A stretch of 11,962 nt of DNA from Dehalococcoidia bacterium (GTDB lineage Bacteria > Chloroflexota > Dehalococcoidia > Lucifugimonadales > SHYF01), in the NCBI GenBank assembly GCA_009692985.1, contig SHYF01000038.1, positions 1-11,962 of the forward strand, read 5' to 3'. Below the pieces are notes generated by a model, which was given only the letters and a program-made list of their open reading frames with translations, was not told where the DNA came from and did not search any database. Position 1 is the stretch's first letter; each line of letters begins with the position of its first letter. Position numbers and translations under genes: made by a program. Of this stretch, positions 1-7,344 are shown piece after piece.

Positions 1-16
1 AAGTGAGCAAAAATGT

Positions 17-140
17 GTCTGAAACCCTCACCCCCTGTGTCCCCCTCTCCCGCCTCGGGCGGGAGAGGGGGACAGAAAATAAATCTGGGGGACACCCCCA
101 GACCCCTGCCAGAGGGGGATGTCCCCCTCTGGACTCCCTC
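17..140 (+). repeat. Three-hairpin intergenic repeat, copy A
   Basis: Three perfect hairpins stand in tandem. Hairpin 1 has a 16-bp stem (39-54 with 58-73, loop TCG). Hairpin 2 has an 8-bp stem (84-91 with 95-102, loop ACA). Hairpin 3 has a 10-bp stem (109-118 with 123-132, loop ATGT). Copies B, C and D later in the window share the order and the hairpin 2/3 core (GGACACCCCCAGACCCC, then CCA...CTCTGGACTCC). Read on the - strand, hairpin 2 is followed by ATTTATTTTC, which resembles an intrinsic terminator. The copy ends just before the glcD ribosome binding site, so it would sit in the glcD leader or promoter zone. No clear promoter is visible in these first 155 bases. The perfect stems suggest that structure is selected or the copy is recent. 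No ORF, target-site duplication or transposase was seen. Confidence 0.8.
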
Positions 141-155
141 TGAGAGGAATTTCAG

Positions 156-1601
156 ATGAGTTCCAAGAAACGCCTGGTGCGGGATTTGGAGCGCATCGTA
201 GGCAAGGGAATGGTCATCCACCACCCCGACGACCTGCTGGTCTACGAGTACGACGGCTCGGTGGACCGCGGCCTGCCATTGGCGGTGGTGTTTCCTGCAT
301 CCACGCGACAGGTGTCGCAGGTGATGTCGCTGGCGTACAAGGAGAATGTGCCGGTGATACCGCGTGGCGCTGGCACCGGGCTATCCGGCGGGGCCATAGC
401 GCCAGAAGGAGGCATCCAGGTCGCGCTAACTCGTATGCGGTCAATCCTGGAGGTGGACGCGGCCAACAGGACCGCTACCGTTGAGCCTGGACTGGTGAAC
501 ATGGACCTGTCTACCGCCACGGCCAGGCTTGGCCTGTACTACGCCCCCGACCCATCCAGCCAGCGTGCCTGCACCATTGGCGGCAACGTAGCGGAAAACG
601 CCGGCGGCCCACACTGCCTGCGCTACGGCGTCACAACCAACCATGTGCTGGCCCTGGAGGTTGTGCTGGAGGACGGCTCGGTTACGTGGCTGGGGGACGG
701 CTACAGAGGCCGTCCCGGCTACGACCTGGTAGGAGCACTTGTTGGCTCGGAGGGTACGATGGGTGTAGTGACCAAGGTGATGGTGCGGCTCCTGCCCTTG
801 CCGGAGTCGGTGCGCACATTGCTGGCAGTGTTTCCTGAGATGGACCAGGCATGCGCGGCGGTCACAAGGATTATCGGCAGAGGCATGGTGCCCACGGCCA
901 TCGAGATGATGGACAACCTGGCCATTCGAGCCGTGGAGACTGCCATGAAGTTCGGCTATCCCACTGACGCGGGCGCAATACTTCTGGTGGAAGTGGACGG
1001 CCTGGCCGAGGAGGTAGATGAGGCGAGTCGGCAAATGGATGACCTGTGCCGTGCCTCGGGGGCTACCGAGGTAAAAGTGGCGTCGGATGCGTTGGAACGG
1101 GAACGGCTATGGGCTGGCCGCAAGGGTGCTCTGGGCGCTTTGGGCGTGCTGGCCCCCAACTACTACCTGGTGGACGGCGTTGTGCCCAGGACGAGGCTGC
1201 TGGAGGTGCTGAGCAGGGTGGGCGAGATCAGCGCCGAGTCCGGCTTGCCCATAGCCAACGTGTTCCACGCAGGCGATGGCAACCTGCATCCGTGCATCCT
1301 TTTCGACGAGCGCCAGCACGGGCATTTGTCGCGAGTCGTGGAGGCAGGGGGAGAGATATTGAAGGCATGTGTGGCTGTGGGCGGCACACTCACCGGCGAG
1401 CATGGCGTCGGGTTGGAGAAGAAGGCGTACATGCCACTGGTGTTCACCAACGCCGACCTGGAAGCCATGCTGCGGCTGAAGCGAGCCTTTGCTCCCAGGG
1501 GTCTTCTGAACCCGGGCAAGGTGTTCCACGGCGGCCCCTCGTGCGGCGAGATGCCTCAACGTGCCGCCGTTGGCCGCGCCGGCGCGGGAGCCTGGGTGTA
1601 A
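156..1601 (+). CDS. glcD: Glycolate oxidase subunit GlcD (FAD-linked)
   Basis: This is the FAD-containing catalytic subunit of glycolate oxidase, which oxidises glycolate to glyoxylate (related enzymes act on D-lactate or other 2-hydroxy acids) and passes electrons to GlcF and the respiratory chain. The 481-residue protein has the PCMH-type FAD domain with PRGAGTGLSGG at residues 69-79 and GGNVAENAGG at 142-151. The C-terminal oxidase domain has HAGDGNLHP at 371-379, GEHGVG at 414-419 and the terminal NPGKVF at 452-457. The length is close to that of E. coli GlcD, which is about 499 residues. The start is firm: an in-frame TGA lies at 141-143, the Shine-Dalgarno AGAGGA is at 143-148, and ATG follows 7 nt later. 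It is the first gene of a tight operon, and its stop TAA shares one base with the glcE ATG. The substrate is inferred from the full DEF set; D-lactate is the main alternative. Confidence 0.93.
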   Translation: MSSKKRLVRDLERIVGKGMVIHHPDDLLVYEYDGSVDRGLPLAVVFPASTRQVSQVMSLAYKENVPVIPRGAGTGLSGGAIAPEGGIQVALTRMRSILEVDAANRTATVEPGLVNMDLSTATARLGLYYAPDPSSQRACTIGGNVAENAGGPHCLRYGVTTNHVLALEVVLEDGSVTWLGDGYRGRPGYDLVGALVGSEGTMGVVTKVMVRLLPLPESVRTLLAVFPEMDQACAAVTRIIGRGMVPTAIEMMDNLAIRAVETAMKFGYPTDAGAILLVEVDGLAEEVDEASRQMDDLCRASGATEVKVASDALERERLWAGRKGALGALGVLAPNYYLVDGVVPRTRLLEVLSRVGEISAESGLPIANVFHAGDGNLHPCILFDERQHGHLSRVVEAGGEILKACVAVGGTLTGEHGVGLEKKAYMPLVFTNADLEAMLRLKRAFAPRGLLNPGKVFHGGPSCGEMPQRAAVGRAGAGAWV

Positions 1602-2914
1602 TGTCCACGACAACGGTCGCTTCTATCCGAGCTAGCCTCAGCGGAGTGGTGGGCAACTCCGTCCTGGCGTCCGAGGCTGACCTGCATCGGTACGCGGTGG
1701 ACGGCCTGGCGCCCAGCGCGGCGGTGTTTCCGGCCAGCGAGGATCAGTTGTCGGCGGTGCTGGCCTTGGCATCACGAGAGGGGTGGGCCGTGGTACCCAG
1801 AGGCAACGGTAGCCTCATGGCCCTGGGCGGCGTGCCGGAGAGGGTGGACGTGGTCATAGGCCTGTCCATACTGCCCAGCGTCATACAGCACGCGCCCGGC
1901 GACCTCACTGTGACGGTGGGTGCGGGCACCACCCTGGCGGAGTTGCAGCATAAGCTAGCCCAGGAAGGCCAGTGGCTACCGCTGGACCCGCCTCTGGCGC
2001 TGCGACGGACCGTAGGAGGAGTCCTGGCTACCAATCTGGCAGGCCCGTTGAGCCTCGGCTTCGGCACGGCCAGGGATATGGTCATAGGAATGAAGGTTGC
2101 CGGCCCGGATGGTGTTATAACCAAGAGCGGCGGCAAGGTGGTGAAGAACGTCACTGGGTTCGACGTAGCCAAGGTACACCTGGGAGCTCTGGGCACCCTG
2201 GGTGTCATAGTGGAGGCGTCGTTCAAAGTGGCGCCCTTGCCAAAAAAGGATGTGACGGCAGAGGGGACGTTTCCATCGTTAGCCAGCGCCATAGCTGCTG
2301 CTGGGAGCCTGGCATTCGGCACTGTGTCGCCGCAAGCAATAGAGGTGGAAGCGGTCAAGGATGGCGCGATGGCGCATGTTCGTTTGATGGGTGGTTCTGC
2401 CAGCATGGAGCGACGCCTGCGAGAAGGGGCGTCTGTTTTGCGAGGAGGCGGAGCCGAAGGGGTAGAAGTTGTGGATGGAGGCGTGGCTGCCCAGGCGTGG
2501 CTACGGCTTGCCGACTTCGGATGGGACGCTCCGGCGGACGACGGGCTGCTTCTACGGCTGGGTTGTCTGCCTTCAAGGGTCGCGGAAATGGCTGCGGCGG
2601 TGGTTGAGATGGCCGCGCGAAGCCACAGCGCCATGATGCTGACCGCAGGCCCAGGCAGGGGTATCGTGAGGTGCTACATTCCAAAAGTGGCCTCGCAACA
2701 ACTCGATGATGTTGTGGCGATGGTGGCGGAGGCGCGGCAATTGGCGGCGCGGTTGGGTGGCTACGCTTTGGTGGAGCGGTGTCCTCTGGAGCTGAAGCGA
2801 GGAGTAGACGTCTGGGGCGATCCAGGTGATGGCCTGCACCTCATGCGACGCCTTAAGCAGCAGATGGACGCCGGAGGCAACCTGAACCCAGGGCGCTCTG
2901 TGGGAGGTATTTGA
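1601..2914 (+). CDS. glcE: Glycolate oxidase FAD-binding subunit GlcE
   Basis: This is the second flavin-domain subunit of the GlcDEF complex, a shorter FAD_binding_4 protein that supports GlcD. The 437-residue product has PRGNGS at 66-71, where GlcE proteins usually carry a PRGGGTK-like turn. It also has GGVLATNLAGP at 139-149, the GlcE-type stretch KSGGKVVKNVTGFDVAKV at 175-192, and NLNPGR at 427-432. The ATG at 1601 was chosen because it overlaps the glcD stop (TAATG) and has GGGAG at 1586-1590. The frame is open back to 1046, but that part lies inside glcD and is a shadow. The protein is longer than E. coli GlcE, which is about 350 residues, and the extra length is in the C-terminal half. 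The family assignment is secure. The electron path is taken from the E. coli system and is not visible here. Confidence 0.9.
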   Translation: MSTTTVASIRASLSGVVGNSVLASEADLHRYAVDGLAPSAAVFPASEDQLSAVLALASREGWAVVPRGNGSLMALGGVPERVDVVIGLSILPSVIQHAPGDLTVTVGAGTTLAELQHKLAQEGQWLPLDPPLALRRTVGGVLATNLAGPLSLGFGTARDMVIGMKVAGPDGVITKSGGKVVKNVTGFDVAKVHLGALGTLGVIVEASFKVAPLPKKDVTAEGTFPSLASAIAAAGSLAFGTVSPQAIEVEAVKDGAMAHVRLMGGSASMERRLREGASVLRGGGAEGVEVVDGGVAAQAWLRLADFGWDAPADDGLLLRLGCLPSRVAEMAAAVVEMAARSHSAMMLTAGPGRGIVRCYIPKVASQQLDDVVAMVAEARQLAARLGGYALVERCPLELKRGVDVWGDPGDGLHLMRRLKQQMDAGGNLNPGRSVGGI

Positions 2915-2916
2915 AG

Positions 2917-4230
2917 ATGGCCTCGCCTATACGGGTCAAGGTAGGGTCGCAAGGCCTTGCGACCTTACAATCCGCAGGCGCCAAAGACGCTGATCTGTAC
3001 AAATGCGTCCACTGCGGCCTTTGCTTGAACGTCTGCCCTACGTACCTGGAAACTGGCCTGGAGACCGAGTCGCCAAGGGGGCGCATTGCTCTGATGAAGG
3101 CGGTGAGGGAGAGCAGAGTGGGACTGACTCCCAGGGTGGTGGGCCACATGGAGCTGTGCCTTCAGTGCCGTGCCTGCGAAGCTGTTTGCCCATCCGGAGT
3201 GCCATTTGGTAGGCTCATGGAGGCCACACGCGAGCAGATCGCTGGTCAAGGGCGAGTGCCTTTGGTCCGGCGCGTTGTACTGGGATTGGTGTTCCGCCAC
3301 GTCTTGCCTTACCCTCGTCGGCTGCGTTTCCTGACGAAACTCCTGCGCCTTTACCAGCGTTCGCCGCTATGGTGGTTGGGGCAGCGACTCCCAGGCCTCA
3401 AGCGGCTTCAATCGCAACTGCCGCCTTTGGCTCCAACCTTCTTTCGCCCAAGGACTGAGCCTTTCCAGCCAGAGGGTTTGGTCAGGATGCGGGTGGGCCT
3501 GCTTTCTGGGTGCGTTATGCCGCTAGCCCAGGCGGCGACCATGGAAGCGGCTGTGCGGGTTCTTACTCGGAACGGCTGCCAGGTGGTGGTGCCGCTGGCG
3601 CAGACGTGCTGCGGCGCTCTGAACCTTCACGGCGGCGATGGTGTGCAGACACGACGCATGGCCCGCCTGAACATTGACGCCTTCCTGGATGCCGGCGTAG
3701 ATGCGGTGGTGGTGGCCTCGGCGGGATGCGGCTCTGCCATGAAGGAGTATGGGTATCTGCTTCGCGATGACCCCGCCTACGCTGATAAGGCAAAGTGCCT
3801 GAGCGCCCTGGTGGTGGATATAACTGAGTTTCTGGCTCGCCTGCCGCTGGTGGCCCCTCAGGGGCGACTGCCGCTGAGAGTGACCTACCAGGACCCATGC
3901 CACCTGGCCCACGCCCAGCGTGTTACCGCCGCGCCCAGGCAGTTGCTGCGGTCTATTCCTGGCCTGGAGCTGGTGGAGATGGAGAACGCCAGCCGTTGCT
4001 GCGGCGCTGCGGGACTGTACAGCGCCCTCCAGCCGCAGATGTCCAGACAGCTAGGCGAACACAAGGTGGAGTCGGTGCTGGCGACTGGCGCTCAGGTGGT
4101 TGCCACCGCCAACCCAGGCTGTATGATGCAGTTGCAAGCGGGGCTGAGGCGCGTAGGCAGCCCGATACGTGTGTGCCACGTAGTGGAGTTGCTTGATGAG
4201 GCGTACCTACAAGACGCCCAAGGCCAGTGA
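2917..4230 (+). CDS. glcF: Glycolate oxidase iron-sulfur subunit GlcF
   Basis: This is the iron-sulfur subunit that moves electrons from the GlcD/GlcE flavins towards the quinone pool. The 437-residue protein has two N-terminal ferredoxin-type motifs for [4Fe-4S] clusters: C30-x2-C33-x2-C36-x3-C40-P and C81-x2-C84-x2-C87-x3-C91-P. Two CCG domains follow, the first with C199, CC 231-232 and C271, the second with C328, CC 361-362 and C402. No convincing membrane helix is seen, so it is probably peripheral at the inner face of the membrane. The ATG at 2917 lies 2 nt after the glcE stop, with GGGAGG at 2902-2907 at good spacing. A TTG at 2911 in the same frame is too close to that site. It is the last gene of the operon and meets the - strand genes tail to tail. 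Substrate specificity rests on context, because lactate utilisation proteins share the CCG fold. Confidence 0.93.
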   Translation: MASPIRVKVGSQGLATLQSAGAKDADLYKCVHCGLCLNVCPTYLETGLETESPRGRIALMKAVRESRVGLTPRVVGHMELCLQCRACEAVCPSGVPFGRLMEATREQIAGQGRVPLVRRVVLGLVFRHVLPYPRRLRFLTKLLRLYQRSPLWWLGQRLPGLKRLQSQLPPLAPTFFRPRTEPFQPEGLVRMRVGLLSGCVMPLAQAATMEAAVRVLTRNGCQVVVPLAQTCCGALNLHGGDGVQTRRMARLNIDAFLDAGVDAVVVASAGCGSAMKEYGYLLRDDPAYADKAKCLSALVVDITEFLARLPLVAPQGRLPLRVTYQDPCHLAHAQRVTAAPRQLLRSIPGLELVEMENASRCCGAAGLYSALQPQMSRQLGEHKVESVLATGAQVVATANPGCMMQLQAGLRRVGSPIRVCHVVELLDEAYLQDAQGQ

Positions 4231-4318
4231 TACGTGGCTTCTGCCTGCCATTAGGCAAGTTGGAAGTCGCAAGAACCAATTGACCTATCCGGAGGAACTC
4301 TGTGCTAAATCGTAAACG

Positions 4319-5433
4319 TTACGGATTCAGTTGGTAGAACCGCAAGGTTGGATGCTCGATGCTCAGGGCCTGGACATTGTGGAAGCCGGCTTGGTTGGCG
4401 TACTGCTTCAGGGTGCTGGCCCGCATAACGGTACCAGTGGCCACGGAAGGCTGTTCGGCCATGCTGTTGGGCAAGCAGACTAAGAGGCTAGCGCCGTAAT
4501 AAAGTCGCTCCAAATCATCCCCAGGGACTGTGAACTTGTCGGCCACGCGCTCATCAGCAACTATCAGAGTGCCGCAGGGGGCCAGCAAACGTTTCACAGA
4601 TTCCAACACCTGAACAGGTTTTGACATATCATGGACGGCCTCTATCACTACCGCCAGGTCATACTGTTCGCGGGATGATAAAGCAGCTACATCGCCAGCT
4701 TCGAACTTGACTCGGCTGGCAACACCGGCAGTAGCCGCGTTCTTGCGAGCGATCTCGATAGAGCTGTGATCCATGTCAACTCCGTGAACGGTAGCCTTTG
4801 GATAAGCTTTCGCTATGGCGATGCTGGCCCAGCCTACACCACACGCAATGTCCAAATACGCGGGCGGGAGGATTGGCCTGGAGACGACTGTGCACGTCCT
4901 CTATTGCGGGCAGGATTGCGCTCCCGAACATCTGCATCAGCCAAGGCCTGTTGAAGTCTCCCTGGGCTTCGATAGCATCGGGGCCGTAGTCAGACCAGGA
5001 AACTCCGCCGCCACTGCAATAGGCATCCAGCAATTTGGGCATAACGTAGCCAGCCACTACGATAAACCGAGGCAACGGCGACATGGAGAAAGGGCTGTCC
5101 AGATCGGTGAGTGCTGCAGCATGAGCGGCTGGGAGCGTGTACTTGCGCTGGTTATCCGGCAGGTTGGCGTTGTCCACATCCAGGATTCCAGTAACAGCTT
5201 GTGCTCCAGCCATTCGCGGGCGTAGCGCTGGTTTATGCGGGCGCGCTACGCCAACTGGGGTGCGGCTTGAGGCCCCGCCTGGGAAAGGACGCGATAAAGA
5301 TCCAGACGGTCGCCTATGTAAACGCTGAAGAGGTCCATTGCATCGGTTGCTGCTTTGAACAACCGTCCCGCGAAGGCCTCAGTCCTGGCTTGGTCGGCTT
5401 GCGGCTCTGTAATACGGTCCTCGTGTACTCCAT
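4319..5433 (-). pseudogene. Class I SAM methyltransferase, multiply disrupted
   Basis: One methyltransferase can be followed through three frames. The N-terminal part (about 5415-5249) has AFAGRLFKAATDAMDLFSVY and GDRLDLYR, a helical region typical of the winged-helix front of these enzymes. It meets an in-frame TAG at 5246-5248, after which the same frame resumes RINQRYAREWLE. A missing base near 5202 then moves the reading into AVTGILDVD and GGGVSWSDYGPDA (5201-4857). An extra base in the TTTGG run at 4852-4856 moves it into DIACGVGW, the SAM-binding motif I, and on to the end (VHGVD, EAVHDMSKPV, FYQL). The start is unclear: the ATG at 5433 would need one more shift near 5415. The intact C-terminal piece is 4319-4855 and the middle piece 4776-5213. 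It follows the aminotransferase gene by about 48 nt and was probably cotranscribed with it. The methyl acceptor is unknown. Three or more lesions favour true decay over one sequencing error. Confidence 0.8.
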
Positions 5434-5481
5434 CTCGATCTCGCGTGCGAAAGATAGTGCATAATAGTAACCTAATCGTGG

Positions 5482-6681
5482 TTATGCCGCCAAGGCCCGC
5501 TGGGCAGCGGCCACGCCCTCGCCTTTTGCCACTTCGTAGCCCATCTTGGGCAGGATCTCCTCCAGAGCGGAGAGCAACGTTACCACGTTGGATGGCTTGG
5601 CGTTTTCGCCCATTAGCCCTATGCGCCATATCTTGCCCGCCACAGGCCCAAGGCCACCGGCTATCTCAATATTGTACTGGCGCAGAAGGGCGGAGCGCAC
5701 CTGGGTGTCGCTGACCCCGTCTGGGATGTGCACTGCCGTGAGTGTTGGCAGCCGGACTCCTTCCTGGGCGAAGAGGCGAAGGCCCAGGGCTTCCAGTCCG
5801 GCCCACAGGGCTTGGGCGTTGCGAGAGTGGCGCTGGAAGCGTGCCTCCAGGCCTTCTTCCAGAACCACACGCAGGCCCTCACGCAAGCCATAGATCATCG
5901 AGATAGGCGCAGTGTGGTGATATGCCCGGTTTTCAGACCAGTAGGAGCGCAGGAGAGTCACGTCCAGGTACCAACTCTGCACTGGGGTCTTCCTGCTTTT
6001 CAGAACCTCTTCAGCCCGCGGCCCAAATGTTATGGGCGCCAGGCCAGGGGGACACCCCAGGCATTTCTGTGTGCCGCTGTAACACACATCCACGCCCCAC
6101 CGGTCAATGGCAACCTCAATGCCGCCCAGGGAGGTCACGGTATCCACTAGGGCCAGAGCGCCGTGCCTGTGGGCGATTTGGGCAATCTCCGCAACGGGGT
6201 TCTGCACGCCGGTGGATGTCTCGGCATGGACCATTGCCACGACTTTTACCTTGGGGTGCTTCTTGACCTCCGCCTCCATCGCTTTAGGGTCCAGGGGATG
6301 CCCCCACGGGGCATTTACGATGTGCACCGTAGCGCCGCAGCGGGTGGCGATCTGAGAAATTCGATCAGCAAAGTAGCCATTTATCCCTACTACTACGGTG
6401 TCGCCAGGCTCAAGGATGTTGACCAGCGCAGCCTCCATGCCCGCCGAGCCCGTGCCGGAGATGGGCAATGTGGTGACGTTGGTGGTCTGGAACACTATCC
6501 GCAGCATTTCCCGCACGTCGTCCATGACGCGTATGAAATCTGGGTCCAAGTGGCCAAGCAGGGGTGCGGTCATGGCATGGAGCACACGGGGGTTCACGTT
6601 GCTGGGGCCTGCACCCATCAGGATGCGGGCAGGCGGATGGAACTCCTCCAGATACCGGGGCGTTTTGTTATTGCTTTGCAT
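5482..6681 (-). CDS. Alanine/serine-glyoxylate aminotransferase family protein
   Basis: This is a class V, PLP-dependent aminotransferase that most likely moves an amino group from alanine or serine to glyoxylate, giving glycine. The 399-residue protein matches the family along its length. It has the phosphate-binding GTGSAGMEA at 76-84, HAETSTG at 152-158 (Ser156 corresponds to human AGT Ser158), VDTVTSLGG at 179-187 with the PLP-ring Asp180, and SGTQKCLGCPPG at 202-213 with the Schiff-base Lys206. Near the end IWRIGLMG has Arg353 for the substrate carboxylate. The ATG at 6681 has only a weak AGAGAG site, but a strong promoter lies upstream at 6751-6759. GlcDEF next door produces glyoxylate, which fits this role well. 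Phosphoserine, 2-aminoethylphosphonate and ureidoglycine aminotransferases belong to the same fold class. The donor amino acid cannot be read from the sequence. Confidence 0.9.
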   Translation of the reverse strand: MQSNNKTPRYLEEFHPPARILMGAGPSNVNPRVLHAMTAPLLGHLDPDFIRVMDDVREMLRIVFQTTNVTTLPISGTGSAGMEAALVNILEPGDTVVVGINGYFADRISQIATRCGATVHIVNAPWGHPLDPKAMEAEVKKHPKVKVVAMVHAETSTGVQNPVAEIAQIAHRHGALALVDTVTSLGGIEVAIDRWGVDVCYSGTQKCLGCPPGLAPITFGPRAEEVLKSRKTPVQSWYLDVTLLRSYWSENRAYHHTAPISMIYGLREGLRVVLEEGLEARFQRHSRNAQALWAGLEALGLRLFAQEGVRLPTLTAVHIPDGVSDTQVRSALLRQYNIEIAGGLGPVAGKIWRIGLMGENAKPSNVVTLLSALEEILPKMGYEVAKGEGVAAAQRALAA

Positions 6682-6750
6682 ACTCTCTTGTTCTTGAAAC
6701 GTAACGCTGTGGCGATGGAATCACCATTTGCAGGTATGGCAAACCGAGAC

Positions 6751-6759
6751 ATTATAGCA
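6751..6759 (-). promoter_or_regulatory. Extended -10 promoter of the aminotransferase gene
   Basis: On the - strand the sequence reads TGCTATAAT, a perfect -10 hexamer with the extended TGn element. It sits about 70 nt upstream of the ATG at 6681, giving an expected leader of about 60 nt. At 17-nt spacing the -35 position reads GCGTGA, a poor match, which is usual for extended -10 promoters. It separates this gene from the thiolase-DUF35 unit upstream. Confidence 0.6.
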
Positions 6760-6796
6760 CAGGTGTTGCGGGTTCACGCCGCTCCGCAAGGGGGGC

Positions 6797-6930
6797 TTTG
6801 ACCATCCCCCCTAACCCCCTTTCCTTCGCTGCGCTCAAGGACAGACTCTGGCCAGGAAAGGGGAAAAGAAGAAAAGAACGGGGGTGTCCCCAGTTCTCCC
6901 CCGGCAAAGGGGCAGTGCCCCTCCGCACTC
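6797..6930 (+). repeat. Three-hairpin intergenic repeat, copy B
   Basis: This is a diverged copy of the element in A, C and D. It begins with TTTGACCATCCCCC, like C and D. Its first stem is split: CCCCTTTCCT (from about 6815) pairs with AGGAAAGGGG (6854-6863) across an extra loop of about 29 nt. The second hairpin is GGGG-TGT-CCCC (6881-6891). The third is AGGGGC-AGT-GCCCCT (6908-6922). It fills the space between the DUF35 stop codon at 6933 and the aminotransferase promoter. Read with the DUF35 transcript (- strand), hairpin 2 is followed by TTCTTTTCTTCTTTTC, so it is a reasonable terminator for the thiolase-DUF35 operon. Confidence 0.7.
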
Positions 6931-6932
6931 TT

Positions 6933-7340
6933 CTACGCGGGAGCGAACTTGAAGATGGATGCCTCTTTAGTTACGTCCTCGTAGACCACCTTCACCGGCA
7001 TACCCACCCGGACTTTGTCGAGCGGGCAATGGACGAGGTTACTAATCATCCGTATGCCTTCCTTGAGCTCCACTAGGGCCACCACATACGGTAGATCCCC
7101 ATCAAAGCTTGGGGCGGGGGACCGGTGCATCACAGTATACGAGTACAATTGGCCCTGGCCGCTCAGGGGCGCCCAGGTGAACTCCTGGGACAGGCAGTGA
7201 GGACACAGGGGCTTTGGCGTGTGGCGCAGCTTACTGCAGGAGCTGCATTTTTGAACCAGGAGCTTGTGCTGTTTCACGCCGTCCCAAAAAGGCTGGGTAA
7301 GTGAAGATGGTTCCGGTAGTGGCTTCTGATACTGGGTCAT
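6933..7340 (-). CDS. DUF35 zinc-ribbon/OB-fold protein, thiolase partner
   Basis: This 135-residue protein has an N-terminal rubredoxin-like zinc ribbon with Cys32-x2-Cys35 and Cys46-x2-Cys49. An OB-fold domain follows (about 55-130; GQGQLYSYTVMHR, then VVALVELKEG). That is the standard DUF35 layout (Zn_ribbon_12 plus OB_aCoA_assoc). Known DUF35 proteins bind SCP2-type thiolases or related acyl-CoA enzymes. Examples are the archaeal thiolase/HMG-CoA synthase complex and the actinobacterial steroid side-chain aldolase Ltp2 with the DUF35 domain of ChsH2. Here the gene starts 4 nt after the stop of the first upstream thiolase, with GAGGGAG as ribosome binding site, so translational coupling and a physical complex are likely. 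All four zinc ligands are present. The role is inferred from family and position: it probably holds or shapes the CoA-substrate site of one or both thiolases. Confidence 0.9.
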   Translation of the reverse strand: MTQYQKPLPEPSSLTQPFWDGVKQHKLLVQKCSSCSKLRHTPKPLCPHCLSQEFTWAPLSGQGQLYSYTVMHRSPAPSFDGDLPYVVALVELKEGIRMISNLVHCPLDKVRVGMPVKVVYEDVTKEASIFKFAPA

Positions 7341-7344
7341 GTCT

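Noticed and set aside
1046-1600. Upstream extension of the glcE frame, open for 185 codons
   Set aside because: It lies inside glcD, has no ribosome binding site and gives low-complexity Arg/Gly-rich sequence. The ATG at 1601, which overlaps the glcD stop, is the natural start.
1744-2634. 296-codon open frame on the - strand within glcE
   Set aside because: Its Ser/Pro/Arg-rich composition is typical of the antisense of a GC-rich gene, and glcE has clear family motifs on the other strand.
2911-2916. TTG start for glcF
   Set aside because: It is only 3 nt from the GGGAGG site, whereas the ATG at 2917 has 9-nt spacing.
4242-4257. Hairpin TGCCT/AGGCA after glcF as a terminator
   Set aside because: The stem is only 5 bp, with no T-run on either strand; too weak to annotate.
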